A stretch of 64,000 nt of DNA from Galbitalea sp. SE-J8 (GCF_030345695.1 NZ_JAUASV010000021.1:1-64000), one strand, 5' to 3'; shown: positions 44,338 through 53,284, numbered from the stretch's first letter. Numbers and translations: made by a program. Notes: generated by a model from the sequence alone, not told the origin.

Positions 44338-45207
44338 ATGTCGCCCACGTTCACCACTCCCGCCGGCATCGCGCTGCACTACGTCGTCGACGGCGACGCG
44401 TCCGGCCGTCCGCTCGTGCTCGTGCACGGCACGAGCGCACAGCTCATCGGATGGCACGACGGCTTCGTCGCCGCGCTCGTGCGCGCGGGCTTCCGCGTCA
44501 TCCGTTTCGACAACCGCGACGTCGGCCTGAGTGAGCAGACCGGAGCGCCGGATCAGCTCGAGGCGCACTACGACCTCGCGGACATGGCGGATGACGTGGT
44601 CGCGGTGCTCGACGAGCTCGGCGTCGCGCGCGCGCACGTCGCGGGCATGTCGATGGGCGGCTACATCGCGCAGCTCGTCGCCATCCGGCACCCGCGGCGC
44701 GTCGCGAGTCTCGGACTGCTGTCGACGTCGCCGTCGAGCGAGCCGGAGTTCCTGGTCGGCGATCACGGCGACGGCTCGCCCGAGACCGCGCTGCCCGCGC
44801 TGCAGGATCGGGACGCGTACATCGCCGAGTTCGTGTCCGACCAGCGCTGGCTGCAGTCGCCGGGCTTCCCGTTCGATTCCCGGGAGGCGGCCGAGCTCGG
44901 AGCCCACTCCTTCGACCGGATGTACCGGCCCGACGGCGTGCTCCGCCAGTGGAACGCTCTCGTGCGCGGTCCGCTCGAGCGGCGCGAGCTGCTGCGAGCC
45001 GTGACGGCCCCCGCCGTCATCATCCACGGACGCGGCGACCAGAGCCTGCACTGGCACGCGGCGCTCGTGCTCGCCGAGCTGCTGCCGCAGGCCGAGGTGC
45101 ACATCTTCGAGGAGATGGGGCACGACGTGCCCCGGGAGCTGTGGCCCGAGTTCGCCGCCGCGCTCGCCCGGACGGCCCTGCGCGCGGAACGGCCCACGGA
45201 TGCGTGA
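44338..45207 (+). CDS. Alpha/beta hydrolase
   Basis: A 289-residue alpha/beta-hydrolase fold enzyme. The oxyanion region is LVLVHGTSAQLIGWHD (about 25), RFDNRDVGLSEQTGAP follows, and the nucleophile elbow AGMSMGGYIAQ supplies Ser at about residue 106. The acid Asp is likely in IIHGRGDQSLHW and the His in EEMGHDVP. The sequence pattern is that of the YcjY/TetX-like esterase group often annotated as proline iminopeptidase or aromatic hydrolase; the substrate is unknown. The ATG at 44338 starts 12 residues before the fold. The next gene overlaps its end by eight bases. Confidence 0.9.
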   Translation: MSPTFTTPAGIALHYVVDGDASGRPLVLVHGTSAQLIGWHDGFVAALVRAGFRVIRFDNRDVGLSEQTGAPDQLEAHYDLADMADDVVAVLDELGVARAHVAGMSMGGYIAQLVAIRHPRRVASLGLLSTSPSSEPEFLVGDHGDGSPETALPALQDRDAYIAEFVSDQRWLQSPGFPFDSREAAELGAHSFDRMYRPDGVLRQWNALVRGPLERRELLRAVTAPAVIIHGRGDQSLHWHAALVLAELLPQAEVHIFEEMGHDVPRELWPEFAAALARTALRAERPTDA

Positions 45208-45844
45208 GAACCCCGACTACGCCGGCGGCGATCTCGGCTGGGCGGCGGCACTCGTCGCCGACCACCCGTGGGCGACGATGGTGTCGAACGGCGTCGGCGG
45301 CGCGGGGCCTGTCGTCTCCCACTACCCGTTCCTCGTCGAGTCGGCGGGCGCCGACGAGCTCGTGCTCGTCTCGCACGTCGGGCGTCCCGACGAGCGCCCG
45401 CACCGTCTCGGGGACCAGGAGCTGTGCGTCGTGATCCACGGCCCGAGCGGGTACATCTCGCCCGGCTGGTACGGCCTGCCCACCGCCGTGCCGACCTGGA
45501 ACTTCGCGACCGCGCACCTCTACGGCGTGCCCGAGATCCTCACGGACGCCGAGAACCTGGCGGTGCTCGACCGACTCGTGGCGCACTTCGAGGCACCGAT
45601 GCCGAACCCCTTCCTCCTGCGCGGCACGCTCGACAACGCCGCCTACGCGGCGCGTATCGTGCACGGCACCGTCGGATTCCGCCTGCGAGTGACCCGCGCG
45701 ATCACGAAGGAGAAGATGAGCCAGGACAAACCGGATGGGGTGGTCGACCGCATCCTGGCGGCTCTCGACGGTGCGGGACCGCACGCGAACGCGCCGCTCG
45801 CCGCGCGGATGCGGATCGCGCACGGCCGGGCATCCGCCGGCTGA
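45200..45844 (+). CDS. FMN-binding negative regulator, PaiB-like
   Basis: A 214-residue split-barrel FMN-binding protein. The family start is MRENPDY (usually M-Y-x-P-x-x-F), followed by a DHPWATMVSNG strand, FLVESAGADELVLVSHVGRP and the central signature YISPGWYGLPTAVPTWNFAT, which is diagnostic of PaiB/COG2808. Named after the Bacillus protease-production regulator, most members have no proven role. It overlaps the hydrolase gene by eight bases, so the two form an operon. Confidence 0.9.
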   Translation: MRENPDYAGGDLGWAAALVADHPWATMVSNGVGGAGPVVSHYPFLVESAGADELVLVSHVGRPDERPHRLGDQELCVVIHGPSGYISPGWYGLPTAVPTWNFATAHLYGVPEILTDAENLAVLDRLVAHFEAPMPNPFLLRGTLDNAAYAARIVHGTVGFRLRVTRAITKEKMSQDKPDGVVDRILAALDGAGPHANAPLAARMRIAHGRASAG

Positions 45845-45905
45845 GCACGACCGGCTGGTGACGCTGCGAGGATGGTCGTCCAGCGGATGATCGGGGGACC
45901 ACCGG

Positions 45906-46907
45906 ATGACACGCATCGCCACGCTGCCGAAGGCCGAGCTGCACCTGCACGTCGAGGGCACGCTCGAGCCGGAGCTCGCGTTCGCACTCGCTGCGCGCAA
46001 CGGCGTCGACCTGGGGTTCGCCGACGTCGATGCGCTGCGCGCCGGCTACGAGTTCGACGACCTGCAGAGCTTCCTCGACCTCTACTACGCGTGCATGACC
46101 GTGCTGCGCGAGCGTCGCGACTTCGCCGAGCTCGCGACCGCGTACCTCGAGCGCGCGCACGTCGACGGCGTGCAGCACGCGGAGCTGTTCTTCGACCCGC
46201 AGGTGCACGCCGCGAACGGCGTCGCGATCGACGATGTCATCGACGGCCTGCTCGACGCGCTGCGGGACGCCGCCGGGCGCTTCGGCATGAGCGGCGGGCT
46301 CATCCTGTGCTTCGTGCGCGACCAGAGCGTGGACTCCGCCGCCGCGACCCTCGAGGCGGTCGCCCATCGCGCGGGCGACCTGCTCGGCGTCGGCCTCGAC
46401 TCGGCCGAGGTCGGCTACCCGCCGGCGCTGTTCGCCGGGGTGTTCGCGCGCGCCGCGGAGCTCGGCCTGCACCGGGTGGCGCACGCGGGCGAGGAAGGTC
46501 CGCCGGCGTACGTCGTCGAGGCCCTCGACGCGCTCGGCGCGGAGCGCATCGACCACGGCATCCGCAGCATCGAGGACCCGGCGCTCCTCGCCCGCCTCGC
46601 CGCGAGCGGCGTGCCGCTGACGGTCTGCCCGCTCTCGAACGTGCGCCTGCGGGCGGCGCCGACGATCGGCGAGCACCCGCTGCGGCGCCTGCTCGCGGCG
46701 GGCGTGCAGGTCACGATCAACTCCGACGACCCGGCCTACTTCGGCGGATACGTCGCCGACAACTACCGCGCCGTCGCCGACGCGTTCGCCCTCGACGACG
46801 ACGAGCTCGCGCGGCTCGCCGCAGCATCCGTCCGGGCGTCGTTCGCGGCGCCGGAGCGCAAGCGCGAGCTGCTCGACGCCGTACAGGCGTGGCGCGCCGC
46901 GCGCTGA
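45906..46907 (+). CDS. add: Adenosine deaminase
   Basis: Deaminates adenosine (or adenine; the families are close) to inosine in purine salvage. The 333 residues show the zinc and catalytic motifs: KAELHLHVEGTL (two His) at the start, HAGEEGPP (about 195) with the third His and the catalytic Glu, ERIDHGIRSI with the catalytic His, and TINSDDPAYFGGY with the last metal Asp. The bacterial adenine deaminase branch often keeps SDDPAYFGGY, so adenine as substrate is possible. The ATG follows GGGGGA. It stands alone between a PaiB-like gene and an ECF sigma gene. Confidence 0.9.
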   Translation: MTRIATLPKAELHLHVEGTLEPELAFALAARNGVDLGFADVDALRAGYEFDDLQSFLDLYYACMTVLRERRDFAELATAYLERAHVDGVQHAELFFDPQVHAANGVAIDDVIDGLLDALRDAAGRFGMSGGLILCFVRDQSVDSAAATLEAVAHRAGDLLGVGLDSAEVGYPPALFAGVFARAAELGLHRVAHAGEEGPPAYVVEALDALGAERIDHGIRSIEDPALLARLAASGVPLTVCPLSNVRLRAAPTIGEHPLRRLLAAGVQVTINSDDPAYFGGYVADNYRAVADAFALDDDELARLAAASVRASFAAPERKRELLDAVQAWRAAR

Positions 46908-46972
46908 CGGATGCCGTGCGGGCCGCCCCCGGGCGCGCGGGCGCGCGGGGCGCGAAAGAATTCTCGCGAGCG

Positions 46973-47004
46973 TGCAACGGATGCGGCACCCGGCCGAGTC
47001 GTAG
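46973..47004 (+). promoter_or_regulatory. Candidate ECF-type promoter upstream of the sigma gene
   Basis: TGCAAC (46973-46978) and GTCGTAG (46998-47004) resemble the AAC -35 and CGT -10 of promoters read by ECF sigma factors, which suggests autoregulation. The spacing is longer than the usual 16-17 bases, which lowers confidence. Confidence 0.35.
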
Positions 47005-47042
47005 AGGCATGAGAGGGAAGCGCCCATGACGGGGGACCCGCG

Positions 47043-47540
47043 ATGAGCTGGGGTGCCGACGCGCAGTACACGCGGCTCGTCGCGGAGCACGGCACGGCGC
47101 TGCTCCGGCTCGCCGTGCTGCTCACCGGCAACCGCTTCGACGGCGAGGACGCGCTGCAGGACGCCCTCGTCAAGGTCGCCGCGAGCTGGACCCGCACCCG
47201 GCCCACGAAGGCGCTGCCCTACCTGAAGCGGGCGGTCGCGAACGCGAGCTTCGACCTCATCCGTCGTCGGCGCGAGACCGCCGTCGAGGAGGTGCCCGAG
47301 CGCGCGCAGCTGGAGCGCGGCTTCCTGCGCTACGAGCAGGACGTCGCGTTCTTCGCCCTCGTCGACGCGCTCCCCGACGGGCAGCGGCGGGTGCTGATCC
47401 TGCGCTACTTCGCCGACCTCGACGATCGCGCGATCGCCGAGACCCTCGACATCACCCCCGAGACCGTGCGCAGTCAGGCGCATCGCGGCCTCGCGAAACT
47501 CCGCGCCGACCTGGCCGTCACCGCGGGAGGAGCATCATGA
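47043..47540 (+). CDS. RNA polymerase ECF sigma factor (SigE family)
   Basis: A 165-residue sigma-70 factor with only regions 2 and 4. Region 2 runs from about residue 10 to 75 (HGTALLRLAVLLTGNRFDGE, ALQDALVKVAASW, then ASFDLIRRRR). Region 4 is at about 105-155 (ALPDGQRRVLILRYFADLDD, AIAETLDITPETVRSQAHRG). The alternating LTG and A-x-D-x-x-Q motifs are those of the actinobacterial SigE-family group. GGGGGA precedes the ATG. The next gene overlaps its stop by four bases and encodes a membrane protein that likely controls it. Confidence 0.92.
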   Translation: MSWGADAQYTRLVAEHGTALLRLAVLLTGNRFDGEDALQDALVKVAASWTRTRPTKALPYLKRAVANASFDLIRRRRETAVEEVPERAQLERGFLRYEQDVAFFALVDALPDGQRRVLILRYFADLDDRAIAETLDITPETVRSQAHRGLAKLRADLAVTAGGAS

Positions 47541-49333
47541 GCGACCGCAGCCCCCTCGACCGCACGCCCGAGGCGCTCTTCGCGCGCCTCAGGACCGACG
47601 ACGACCGCTGGGTCGACACCGACTACCGGACGGATGCTGCGGCCGCCGGCCCGGCGCCGCATCCGTCGCGCTGGTCCGCCTCGGCGCTCAATCCCGCGCA
47701 CTGGCCGCTGTGGGCGCAGCTCGGCTCCTCGCTCGCGGTCGGCGCGGCGATCGCGCTCGTGATCGTGCTCGGCGTGGGCGCGCTGCGCGCCCCGACGTCG
47801 GTGTCGCCGCCGGCGCATACGCCGAGCCCGTCGCCGACGGCGAGCTCGCCCGTGGCCGGCGCGACCCTCGACGACGGGCGAATCGTGAACGCGGCGCTCG
47901 CGTCGGTGCTCGACACGAAGGTCGAGCCCGTCGTCACGGTCCCGGCGACCCTGCCGACGAGCGCGCCGGGCGGCAGCGCGAGCGGCGTCATCGATCCGGC
48001 GACGCAGTCGAGCGCGCCATGGGCGGTGGTGAGCGGGTCACCCGACGCGGACACGATCGCGATCGGCTACGTCGCCGACGGCGACTTCGGCGACTGCGGA
48101 GCGCACGTCGGGGTGGCGGTCGTGGAGGATGCGACCTCCGTCACGATCGCCGCGGTGAGCGCGGCGGCCGACGACTCGTGCACCGAACTGCTCGCGCTCG
48201 GCGGCGGCACGGTGCAGCTCGCCGCCCCGCTCGGCGATCGCACACTCTTCCACGCGCCGCTCTCCGCGCCGTGGGCCACGATCGCGAACCCGATCGTCAC
48301 GGTCGAACCGGGGACGTCGACGCCCGACCCCGGCACGTGCGACGCCCTGTTCAGCGCCGATCGGCGTGCTGCGTTCGAGGACGACCACCTCGTGCTCGAC
48401 GGAGGCCCGGCCGGGGACGGCTATGCCCAGAAGGCCGTCGAGGAGTGGGCGTCGAGCGCCGCCGATCAGCGGGCGGGGCTCGCGGACGTCGTGCAGTTCG
48501 GCGGCCTCGCCTGCCGATGGGGTGTCGAGAACGGCGATTCGTCGATCCCGTTCGGATTCGGCCCGATCACCGACGAGCAGACGGCCGCGATGCAGGCCTA
48601 CCTCGACGCATCCGGCGCGAAGCGCGTCGAGGAGGACGGGTGGGTGAGGTACACCGGCGACGGCGAGCTAGCGTTCGGCGACGGATGGTGGGCGCGCGTC
48701 TACGACAACCTCGGCCTCGAGCAGCAGGGCGTCGACGCGCTCGCCGAGCTCGTCGCGGCCAACCCCCACCCGGGGGCGTTCGGTGGCGGGGCGAGCGCGA
48801 CATCGGTTCCCGGCGACGGCGCGACCGGCGATCCGACGCACAACCCCACCGGCACGGCGACGCCGAGCTCCACGCCGACGGGGGCGTACGTGACGACCGG
48901 CGGCTACGGCGACCTCCGACTCGGCAAGCCGGTTCCGGACGACACGACGCTCGTCGAGTGGAAGCCCGACCAGTGCTACGCGGGCCGGTGGACGACGCCG
49001 GGCGTGACCGAGGTCACGCAGGATCCGGTCACGGTGCGCACCGACGGCAACGAGAGGGCCGGGAAGATCCTCTTCATGGTGTTCACCGACGCGACGATCA
49101 CGACGAAGTCGGGAGCCCACGTCGGAATGACCGAGGCGGAGCTGAAACGGACCCTCCCGAACGCGCAGAAGGCGACGACCCAGGGAGCGACGATCTACAC
49201 CGTGTCCGACGCCGTCGGCATGCTCATGTTCGAGTTCCAGGGCGGCACCGTGTGGGCCATCACGCTCGTCGACGCGGGATCACCGGTGGAGAGCATCGTC
49301 GGTGACGGCTACGGCCCCTGCTACGGCGGCTGA
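47537..49333 (+). CDS. Membrane-anchored protein partnered with the ECF sigma factor
   Basis: A 598-residue protein with a 60-residue cytoplasmic N-terminus (RSPLDRTPEALFARLRTDDD start), one transmembrane helix (about 66-86, rich in Ala/Val/Ile) and a large outside part. After a Pro/Ser/Thr linker (PSPSPTASSP) come about 350 residues of unknown fold containing Cys pairs, then a second linker rich in Thr and Pro and a C-terminal domain of about 150 residues with GAHVGMTEAELKRTLPNA. That last motif is also seen in other actinobacterial exported proteins. Overlap with the sigma gene (ATGA) and topology suggest an anti-sigma or signal-receiving role, but no zinc-type anti-sigma motif H-x3-C-x2-C is present. 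Confidence 0.75.
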   Translation: MSDRSPLDRTPEALFARLRTDDDRWVDTDYRTDAAAAGPAPHPSRWSASALNPAHWPLWAQLGSSLAVGAAIALVIVLGVGALRAPTSVSPPAHTPSPSPTASSPVAGATLDDGRIVNAALASVLDTKVEPVVTVPATLPTSAPGGSASGVIDPATQSSAPWAVVSGSPDADTIAIGYVADGDFGDCGAHVGVAVVEDATSVTIAAVSAAADDSCTELLALGGGTVQLAAPLGDRTLFHAPLSAPWATIANPIVTVEPGTSTPDPGTCDALFSADRRAAFEDDHLVLDGGPAGDGYAQKAVEEWASSAADQRAGLADVVQFGGLACRWGVENGDSSIPFGFGPITDEQTAAMQAYLDASGAKRVEEDGWVRYTGDGELAFGDGWWARVYDNLGLEQQGVDALAELVAANPHPGAFGGGASATSVPGDGATGDPTHNPTGTATPSSTPTGAYVTTGGYGDLRLGKPVPDDTTLVEWKPDQCYAGRWTTPGVTEVTQDPVTVRTDGNERAGKILFMVFTDATITTKSGAHVGMTEAELKRTLPNAQKATTQGATIYTVSDAVGMLMFEFQGGTVWAITLVDAGSPVESIVGDGYGPCYGG

Positions 49334-49334
49334 G

Positions 49335-49631
49335 CTACTCCATGTCCTCGGCGGTCGCGACCCGGCCGTGCTCGATGAGCGCGTTCGGGTTCGCGGGCTG
49401 CGGACGACGCCTGCGTTCCGCCTCGATCGCCTCCCGGTCGGCGATCGAGACGAGCTCGTCGTCGCCCGTGCCGCTGCCCGTCGCGGTCGACGCGGGGTAC
49501 AGCGCTCCGTCGGCGGTGACGTCGGGCAGCGGCTCAGCGTCGGAGCGGCGGCCGGTCGCGGGATCGGGCTCGGCGCGGTCGTCGGGCTCGGCGCGGTCGT
49601 CGGCGGGAGCGGGTGTGGCGTCCGTGGTCAT
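49335..49631 (-). CDS. Small acidic protein of unknown function
   Basis: A 98-residue protein rich in Asp, Ala, Pro and Glu, probably disordered in its first half (DDRAEPDDRAEPD repeat). The second half has a conserved-looking helix (ELVSIADREAIEAERRRRPQ) and the end ANPNALIEHGRVATAEDME. No membrane segment or signal is present. Its stop lies one base from the stop of the convergent membrane-protein gene. I do not recognise a named family; similar short proteins occur in Microbacteriaceae, so it may be a lineage-specific gene. Confidence 0.6.
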   Translation of the reverse strand: MTTDATPAPADDRAEPDDRAEPDPATGRRSDAEPLPDVTADGALYPASTATGSGTGDDELVSIADREAIEAERRRRPQPANPNALIEHGRVATAEDME

Positions 49632-49653
49632 GGCGCGAGGCTAGTCGGCTGCG

Positions 49654-49745
49654 CAGAACTCCGGACGAATCGGGCGGGCTCCCCGGGCGACGCCCGGTAT
49701 TCCGCGGGGCGCTCCGCGGCAAGCCCCATCTGCACAGGAGTTCTG
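49654..49745. repeat. Hairpin region E5 (92 bp, short arms)
   Basis: CAGAACTCC (49654-49662) and GGAGTTCTG (49737-49745) are perfect 9-bp arms around 74 bases that contain two strong internal hairpins (CCGGGC/GCCCGG and CCGCGG/CCGCGG). The size resembles elements E1-E4 but the arms are shorter, so membership is uncertain. Confidence 0.5.
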
Positions 49746-49800
49746 AACACGTCGACCGGGCCGCGTGCTTCGCCGAGCGCGACCCCGTGGGGTCCGCCGA

Positions 49801-49806
49801 TAGACT
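49801..49806 (+). promoter_or_regulatory. -10 element TAGACT for tRNA-Ser(UGA)
   Basis: TAGACT ends ten bases before the mature tRNA 5' end. Confidence 0.5.
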
Positions 49807-49816
49807 CGCGGCACCG

Positions 49817-49901
49817 GGAGGGCTGTCCGAGCGGCCGAAGGATCCAGTCTTGAAAACTGGTGATGCGCAAGCATCCGTGGGTTCGAATCCCACGCCCTCC
49901 G
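49817..49901 (+). tRNA. tRNA-Ser (anticodon UGA)
   Basis: An 85-base class II tRNA. The acceptor stem GGAGGGC pairs with GCCCTCC (49894-49900); the anticodon arm CCAGT-CTTGAAA-ACTGG gives anticodon TGA; a long variable arm (TGATGCGCAAGCATC) follows; the T arm is GTGGG-TTCGAAT-CCCAC. The discriminator is G, as usual for serine. CCA is not encoded. Its 3' end lies 15 bases from the stop of pckG, which runs toward it. Confidence 0.97.
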
Positions 49902-49916
49902 CAAGAAAAACGCAGG

Positions 49917-51734
49917 TCACAGACGTCTGCGCAGCTCCGTGAGCTGGTCGAGGAGGGCGGCGGGCATCCGCCCGCCGAACGTCGCGAAGTGCTCGGCGAT
50001 GCCCTCCGCCTCCGCCTCCCACTCGTCGCGGTGCACGGCGAGCAGTTCGCCGAGCGCCGCCGGCGGGAGGTCGAGACCGTCGAGGTCGAGGTCGCGGGCG
50101 CGCGGCTCGAGGCCGATCGGGCCGTCCTCGGCGCCGACCTCGCCGTGCAGCCGGCGCATGATCCAGTCGAGCACGCGCACGTTGTCGCCGAACCCCGGCC
50201 AGAGGTACTCGCCCGCCGGGCCGCGCCGGAACCAGTTCACCTGGAAGACGTGCGGGGTGCCGCCCGCGCGGCGCAGCGAGTCGCCGACGTCGAGCCAGTG
50301 CTGGAAGTAGTCCGCCATGTCGTAGCCGCAGAACGGCAGCATCGCGAACGGATCCCGCCGCACGCGCCCGACCGGCCCCTCGGCGGCCGCCGTGGTCTCG
50401 GACGACACCGTGGCGCCGAGGAACACGCCGTGCTCCCAGCTGCGCGCCTCCACCACGAGCGGCACGGACGACGACCGGCGGCCGCCGAAGACGATCGCGT
50501 CGACGACGACGCCCCGCGGGTCGTCCCAGTCGTCGGCGATCGACGGGCACTGCGCCGCGGACACGGTGAAGCGCGAGTTCGGATGCGCGGCGGGACGACC
50601 GGATGCCGCATCCCACGGCTCGCCGCGCCAGTCCGTCAGGCCCGCGGGTGCCTCATCCGTCAGCCCCTCCCACCACACGTCGCCGTCGTCGCGGAGGGCG
50701 ACGTTCGTGAAGATCGCGTTGCCCCAGAGGGCGTCGATGGCGGCCGCGTTCGTCGCGGGACCCGTGCCGGGAGCGACGCCGAAGAACCCGGCCTCCGGGT
50801 TGATCGCGCGCAGCCGTCCGTCGGCGTCGGGCCGCAGCCAGGCGATGTCGTCGCCGATCGTCTCGACCGTCCAACCCGGCAGCGACGGCTGCAGCATCGC
50901 GAAGTTCGTCTTGCCGCACGCGCTCGGGAACGCGGCGGCGACGTGCGCGACGCGCCCCGCGGGGTCGGTCACCCGCATGAGCAGCATGTGCTCGGCGAGC
51001 CAGCCCTCGTCGCGCGCGATGACGCTCGCGATCCGCAGCGCGAACGCCTTCTTGGCGAGGATGGCGTTGCCGCCGTACGCGGACCCGAACGAGATGACCT
51101 CCCGCGTCTCCGGGAAGTGGCTGATGTACTTCGTCGGGTTGCACGGCCACGGCACGTCCTCGGCGCCCGGCGCGAGCGGCGCGCCGACGCTGTGCACGCA
51201 GCGCACCCAGTCGGCACCGGCGGCGATGAGCTCGAGCGCGGCCGTGCCCATCCGGGTCATGGTCGCGGTGCTCACGACGACGTACGGCGAGTCGGTGACC
51301 TGCACGCCGAGCTTCGCGAGCGGCGACCCCACCGGCCCCATCGAGAACGGGACGACGTAGAGCGTGCGTCCCGCCATGCTGCCGGCGAGCAGGCCGTCGA
51401 GCGTCATCCGCATCCCGGTCGGGTCGGCCCAGTTGTTGGTGGGCCCGGCATCCGCGGCGCGCTCGCTGCAGATGAAGGTGCGGCTCTCGACCCGGGCGAC
51501 GTCGTCGGGGTCGCTGCGCGCGAGAAAGCTGTAGTGCCGGTGCTCGGGGTTGAGCGGCAGCAGCGTGCCGGTCTCGACCATGCCCTGCAGCAGGTCGTGG
51601 CGTTCGGCCGTCGACCCCGTGCACCAGACGACCCGGTCGGGGCGGGTGAGGCGCGCGATGTCGTCGACCCAGGCGGCGACGTCGGCGGGGCGCGGTGCGG
51701 ATGCGGTCGGGCGCTGCTCGGCGATGAGAGACAT
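49917..51734 (-). CDS. pckG: Phosphoenolpyruvate carboxykinase, GTP-dependent
   Basis: Interconverts oxaloacetate plus GTP with phosphoenolpyruvate plus CO2 plus GDP, the entry to gluconeogenesis. The 605 residues are the normal length. Diagnostic stretches are WVRCVHSVGAPL, FGSAYGGNAILAKKAFALRI with the substrate Lys, the PEPCK P-loop FPSACGKTNFAML (about 277-290) with the reactive Cys of GTP enzymes, ETIGDDIAWL (metal Asp), and GFFGVAPGTG. The ATG has a strong AAGGAGG ribosome binding site. It is a single gene between a tRNA and the divergent LCP gene. Confidence 0.96.
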   Translation of the reverse strand: MSLIAEQRPTASAPRPADVAAWVDDIARLTRPDRVVWCTGSTAERHDLLQGMVETGTLLPLNPEHRHYSFLARSDPDDVARVESRTFICSERAADAGPTNNWADPTGMRMTLDGLLAGSMAGRTLYVVPFSMGPVGSPLAKLGVQVTDSPYVVVSTATMTRMGTAALELIAAGADWVRCVHSVGAPLAPGAEDVPWPCNPTKYISHFPETREVISFGSAYGGNAILAKKAFALRIASVIARDEGWLAEHMLLMRVTDPAGRVAHVAAAFPSACGKTNFAMLQPSLPGWTVETIGDDIAWLRPDADGRLRAINPEAGFFGVAPGTGPATNAAAIDALWGNAIFTNVALRDDGDVWWEGLTDEAPAGLTDWRGEPWDAASGRPAAHPNSRFTVSAAQCPSIADDWDDPRGVVVDAIVFGGRRSSSVPLVVEARSWEHGVFLGATVSSETTAAAEGPVGRVRRDPFAMLPFCGYDMADYFQHWLDVGDSLRRAGGTPHVFQVNWFRRGPAGEYLWPGFGDNVRVLDWIMRRLHGEVGAEDGPIGLEPRARDLDLDGLDLPPAALGELLAVHRDEWEAEAEGIAEHFATFGGRMPAALLDQLTELRRRL

Positions 51735-51970
51735 GGGGTGGATCGACCTCCTTCGGGCGTCCCGGTGACGCGCGGGAGTTCATCGTGAACCGCCGGGGGG
51801 AGACGGATGCGGCGCCCGCCTCGGCAAATCCGGTGCTTTTTCGCGATCCCGGTGCTTTCGCCCGATTCCCGGCCCGCGGGTCCGGCCTCAGGGTGCGGTG
51901 AGGTGCGCGCGGGTAGCATGTCCCGGTCCGTGCCCCCGTCGGGGCTGTGCCCGTTGCGAGAGGGATGTGC
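51735..51970. other. Divergent intergenic region between pckG and the LCP gene
   Basis: It contains the 11-bp palindrome TTCATCGTGAA (51779-51789) in the pckG leader region, two near copies of TCCCGGTGCTTTCGC (about 51831 and 51848), and TAGCAT (51914-51919), a possible -10 for the LCP gene. The regulator of the palindrome is unknown. Confidence 0.35.
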
Positions 51971-53254
51971 ATGACCGAGTCGACACCGACCCGGCGCGCC
52001 GCACGCGCTGCGCCGGTGCGCCACGGCCGGCTGAAGCGGCAGCGCCTGACGCGTCGCATCATCCAGGTCGTCGGCATCATCGCCGCCGTGGCCCTCGTGA
52101 GCACGGTGTCGGTCGCCGCGATCACCACCTGGCGGCTCGCGTTGAACATCAAGACCATCGACACCGGCGACAACGACCTGCCCGCGATCGGCAAGATCGA
52201 GGGCGGCTTCAACATCCTCGTCGTCGGCAGCGACCAGTGCACGAAGGACTGCAAGGGCTACGGCGTGCGAGCGTCGAAGCTCAACGACGTCAACATCCTG
52301 CTGCACGTGTCGCAGGACCAGACCAACGCGGTCGCGGTGAGCATCCCCCGCGACATGGTCGTGCCGATCCCGTCGTGCGAGCGGGAGGACGGATCGGGTG
52401 TCACGTCCGCCATGTCGGCGATGCCCATCAACGTCGCGCTCTCCGACGGCGGCCTGCCGTGCGTCGTGAAGACGGTCGAGCAGCTGACGGGACTCGACGT
52501 GCAGTTCTCCGGGCTCGTCACGTTCGGCGGCGTCATCGAGATGACGAACGCGATCGGCGGCGTGCCGGTGTGCGTCACGGCGAACGTGAGCGACCGGCGC
52601 ACGGGACTCGATCTGAGGGAGGGCGTGACGTCGCTCAAGGGCAAGCAGGCTCTCGCGTTCCTGCGCACGCGGCACGCGTTCGGCGACGGCTCCGACCTCT
52701 CGCGCATCGGCGCCCAGCAGGTGTACATCTCCTCGATGATCCGCACGCTGCAGTCCAAGGACACCCTCGGCGACCTGAACAAGGTGTACAGCCTCGCGCA
52801 GGCCGCGACGCAGAACATCGAGATGTCGACGTCGCTCGCCTCGGTGCCCCGGCTCGTCTCGATCGCGCTCGCGCTCAAGGACATCCCGACGAAGAACATC
52901 ACCCTCGTGCAGTACCCGTCGACGACGGGCGTCGGCGGGGTCTACGAGGACAAGGTCGCGCCGATCGCGGACCAGGCGAAGACGATGTTCGACTACATCA
53001 AGAACGACGAGCCGTTCACGCCGAAGGACCTCAGCACCCGCAACTCGGTCACCGAGGACCCGACCGCCACTGCCGTGCCGACGAACACCCCGTCCGAGAC
53101 TCCGCCCGCGACGTCGGCGCCGACGAAGACCTCGACGCCGACCCAGGCGCCGACGGCACCGGAGACCACGCCGCCGACTCCCACGCCGACGCCGACCCGC
53201 GCGCTCGGCACCGGCACGACGGCCGACGAGCAGACCTGCGTCATCCCGCGGTGA
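51971..53254 (+). CDS. LytR-CpsA-Psr (LCP) family wall polymer ligase
   Basis: A 427-residue membrane protein that attaches lipid-linked anionic or capsular polymers to peptidoglycan. After a 40-residue basic cytoplasmic segment comes one helix (IIQVVGIIAAVALVSTVSVAA), then the LCP catalytic domain with FNILVVGSDQ (about 72), NDVNILLHVSQD, AVAVSIPRDMVVPIPSC with the key Arg and Asp, and ALAFLRTRHAFGDGSDLSRI near residue 230. The C-terminus is a Thr/Pro-rich tail of about 70 residues, probably wall-spanning. The ATG at 51971 is preferred because AGAGGG lies six bases upstream. It fits the rhamnose and UDP-glucose genes elsewhere in the window. Confidence 0.92.
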   Translation: MTESTPTRRAARAAPVRHGRLKRQRLTRRIIQVVGIIAAVALVSTVSVAAITTWRLALNIKTIDTGDNDLPAIGKIEGGFNILVVGSDQCTKDCKGYGVRASKLNDVNILLHVSQDQTNAVAVSIPRDMVVPIPSCEREDGSGVTSAMSAMPINVALSDGGLPCVVKTVEQLTGLDVQFSGLVTFGGVIEMTNAIGGVPVCVTANVSDRRTGLDLREGVTSLKGKQALAFLRTRHAFGDGSDLSRIGAQQVYISSMIRTLQSKDTLGDLNKVYSLAQAATQNIEMSTSLASVPRLVSIALALKDIPTKNITLVQYPSTTGVGGVYEDKVAPIADQAKTMFDYIKNDEPFTPKDLSTRNSVTEDPTATAVPTNTPSETPPATSAPTKTSTPTQAPTAPETTPPTPTPTPTRALGTGTTADEQTCVIPR

Positions 53255-53278
53255 GTTCGGCGGCATCCGCCGCTCGGC

Positions 53279-53284
53279 TATAGT
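53279..53284 (+). promoter_or_regulatory. -10 element TATAGT for tRNA-Ser(GCU)
   Basis: TATAGT ends 15 bases before the tRNA 5' end and just after the LCP gene. Confidence 0.5.
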
